Source: Streptomyces sp. 846.5 (GTDB lineage Bacteria > Actinomycetota > Actinomycetes > Streptomycetales > Streptomycetaceae). From it: a DNA stretch of 64,000 nt. Under the pieces are notes generated by a model, which made no database searches, was not told where the DNA came from, and was given only the letters and a program-made list of their open reading frames with translations. Each line of letters begins with the position of its first letter. The first letter of the stretch is position 1. The position numbers and the translations under genes were made by a program. This document shows positions 62,979 to 64,000 of the stretch, in pieces. The stretch covers positions 3,582,001-3,646,000 of the forward strand of contig NZ_SOBN01000001.1 of the NCBI RefSeq assembly GCF_004365705.1, given 5' to 3'.

Positions 62979-64000
<1,022 letters not shown>

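Overview
The window looks like chromosomal DNA from a high-GC actinomycete of the Streptomyces/Kitasatospora/Streptacidiphilus group. Evidence: very high GC with strong third-position bias, frequent GTG starts, DasR-type operators (dre), a DmdR-type iron box, TerD, a CdgB-like diguanylate cyclase, a TTA leucine codon in an accessory gene, and MsiK at the right edge. From my knowledge of S. coelicolor, the left 12 kb (nagKA, CBM protein, cdgB, flavin reductase, ArfB, TerD) and the right end (tRNA-Thr, msiK) resemble one conserved core region. No database search was possible.

Layout. 0-6.4 kb: amino-sugar uptake and catabolism. A binding protein and two permeases, with no ATPase, diverge from nagK-nagA across a spacer carrying four dre-like sites. 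6.4-12.2 kb: CBM-type membrane protein, CdgB-like cyclase, flavin reductase, ArfB, an unknown, TerD. 12.2-17.7 kb: a GNAT resembling the OGA C-terminal domain, an ECF sigma factor with a duplicated-domain membrane protein, a DinB protein, and a family 2B encapsulin (EshA-like) beside a DUF4239 membrane protein. 17.9-21.4 kb: tryptophan to anthranilate (kynB, Lrp regulator, kynA, kynU). 21.5-30 kb: EamA exporter, AhpD-like/MocR pair, complete kdpFABC with an extra 27-aa membrane peptide. 30-35.5 kb: secreted and housekeeping genes, including nadE and a cysteine-free L33.

35.5-42.5 kb: a compact iron-regulated siderophore cluster (ATP-grasp ligase, two IucA/IucC synthetases, PLP decarboxylase) divergent from a FhuF-type reductase across an iron box. 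The gene set matches vibrioferrin-type biosynthesis without the exporter. 42.5-52.7 kb: cspA, a GH53 galactanase, then an eroded accessory stretch with an SDR/TetR pair, truncated genes, an ECF sigma factor between two methyltransferases, and Uma2.

52.7-61.6 kb: a TetR-controlled oxidation island (ferredoxin, P450, aldehyde dehydrogenase, GMC oxidoreductase, secreted beta-propeller) split by an IS110-family element. The ferredoxin-P450 and beta-propeller genes have near-identical promoters with a 7-7-7 palindrome over the -35 box. Two diverged direct repeats of about 167 bp (51041-51207 and 62284-62449) bracket this island beside tRNA-Thr.

The two ends probably work together: the ABC operon at 0.5-3.7 kb lacks an ATPase, and the multi-sugar ATPase MsiK at 63 kb carries a dre-like site identical in its 12-bp core to one at nagKA.
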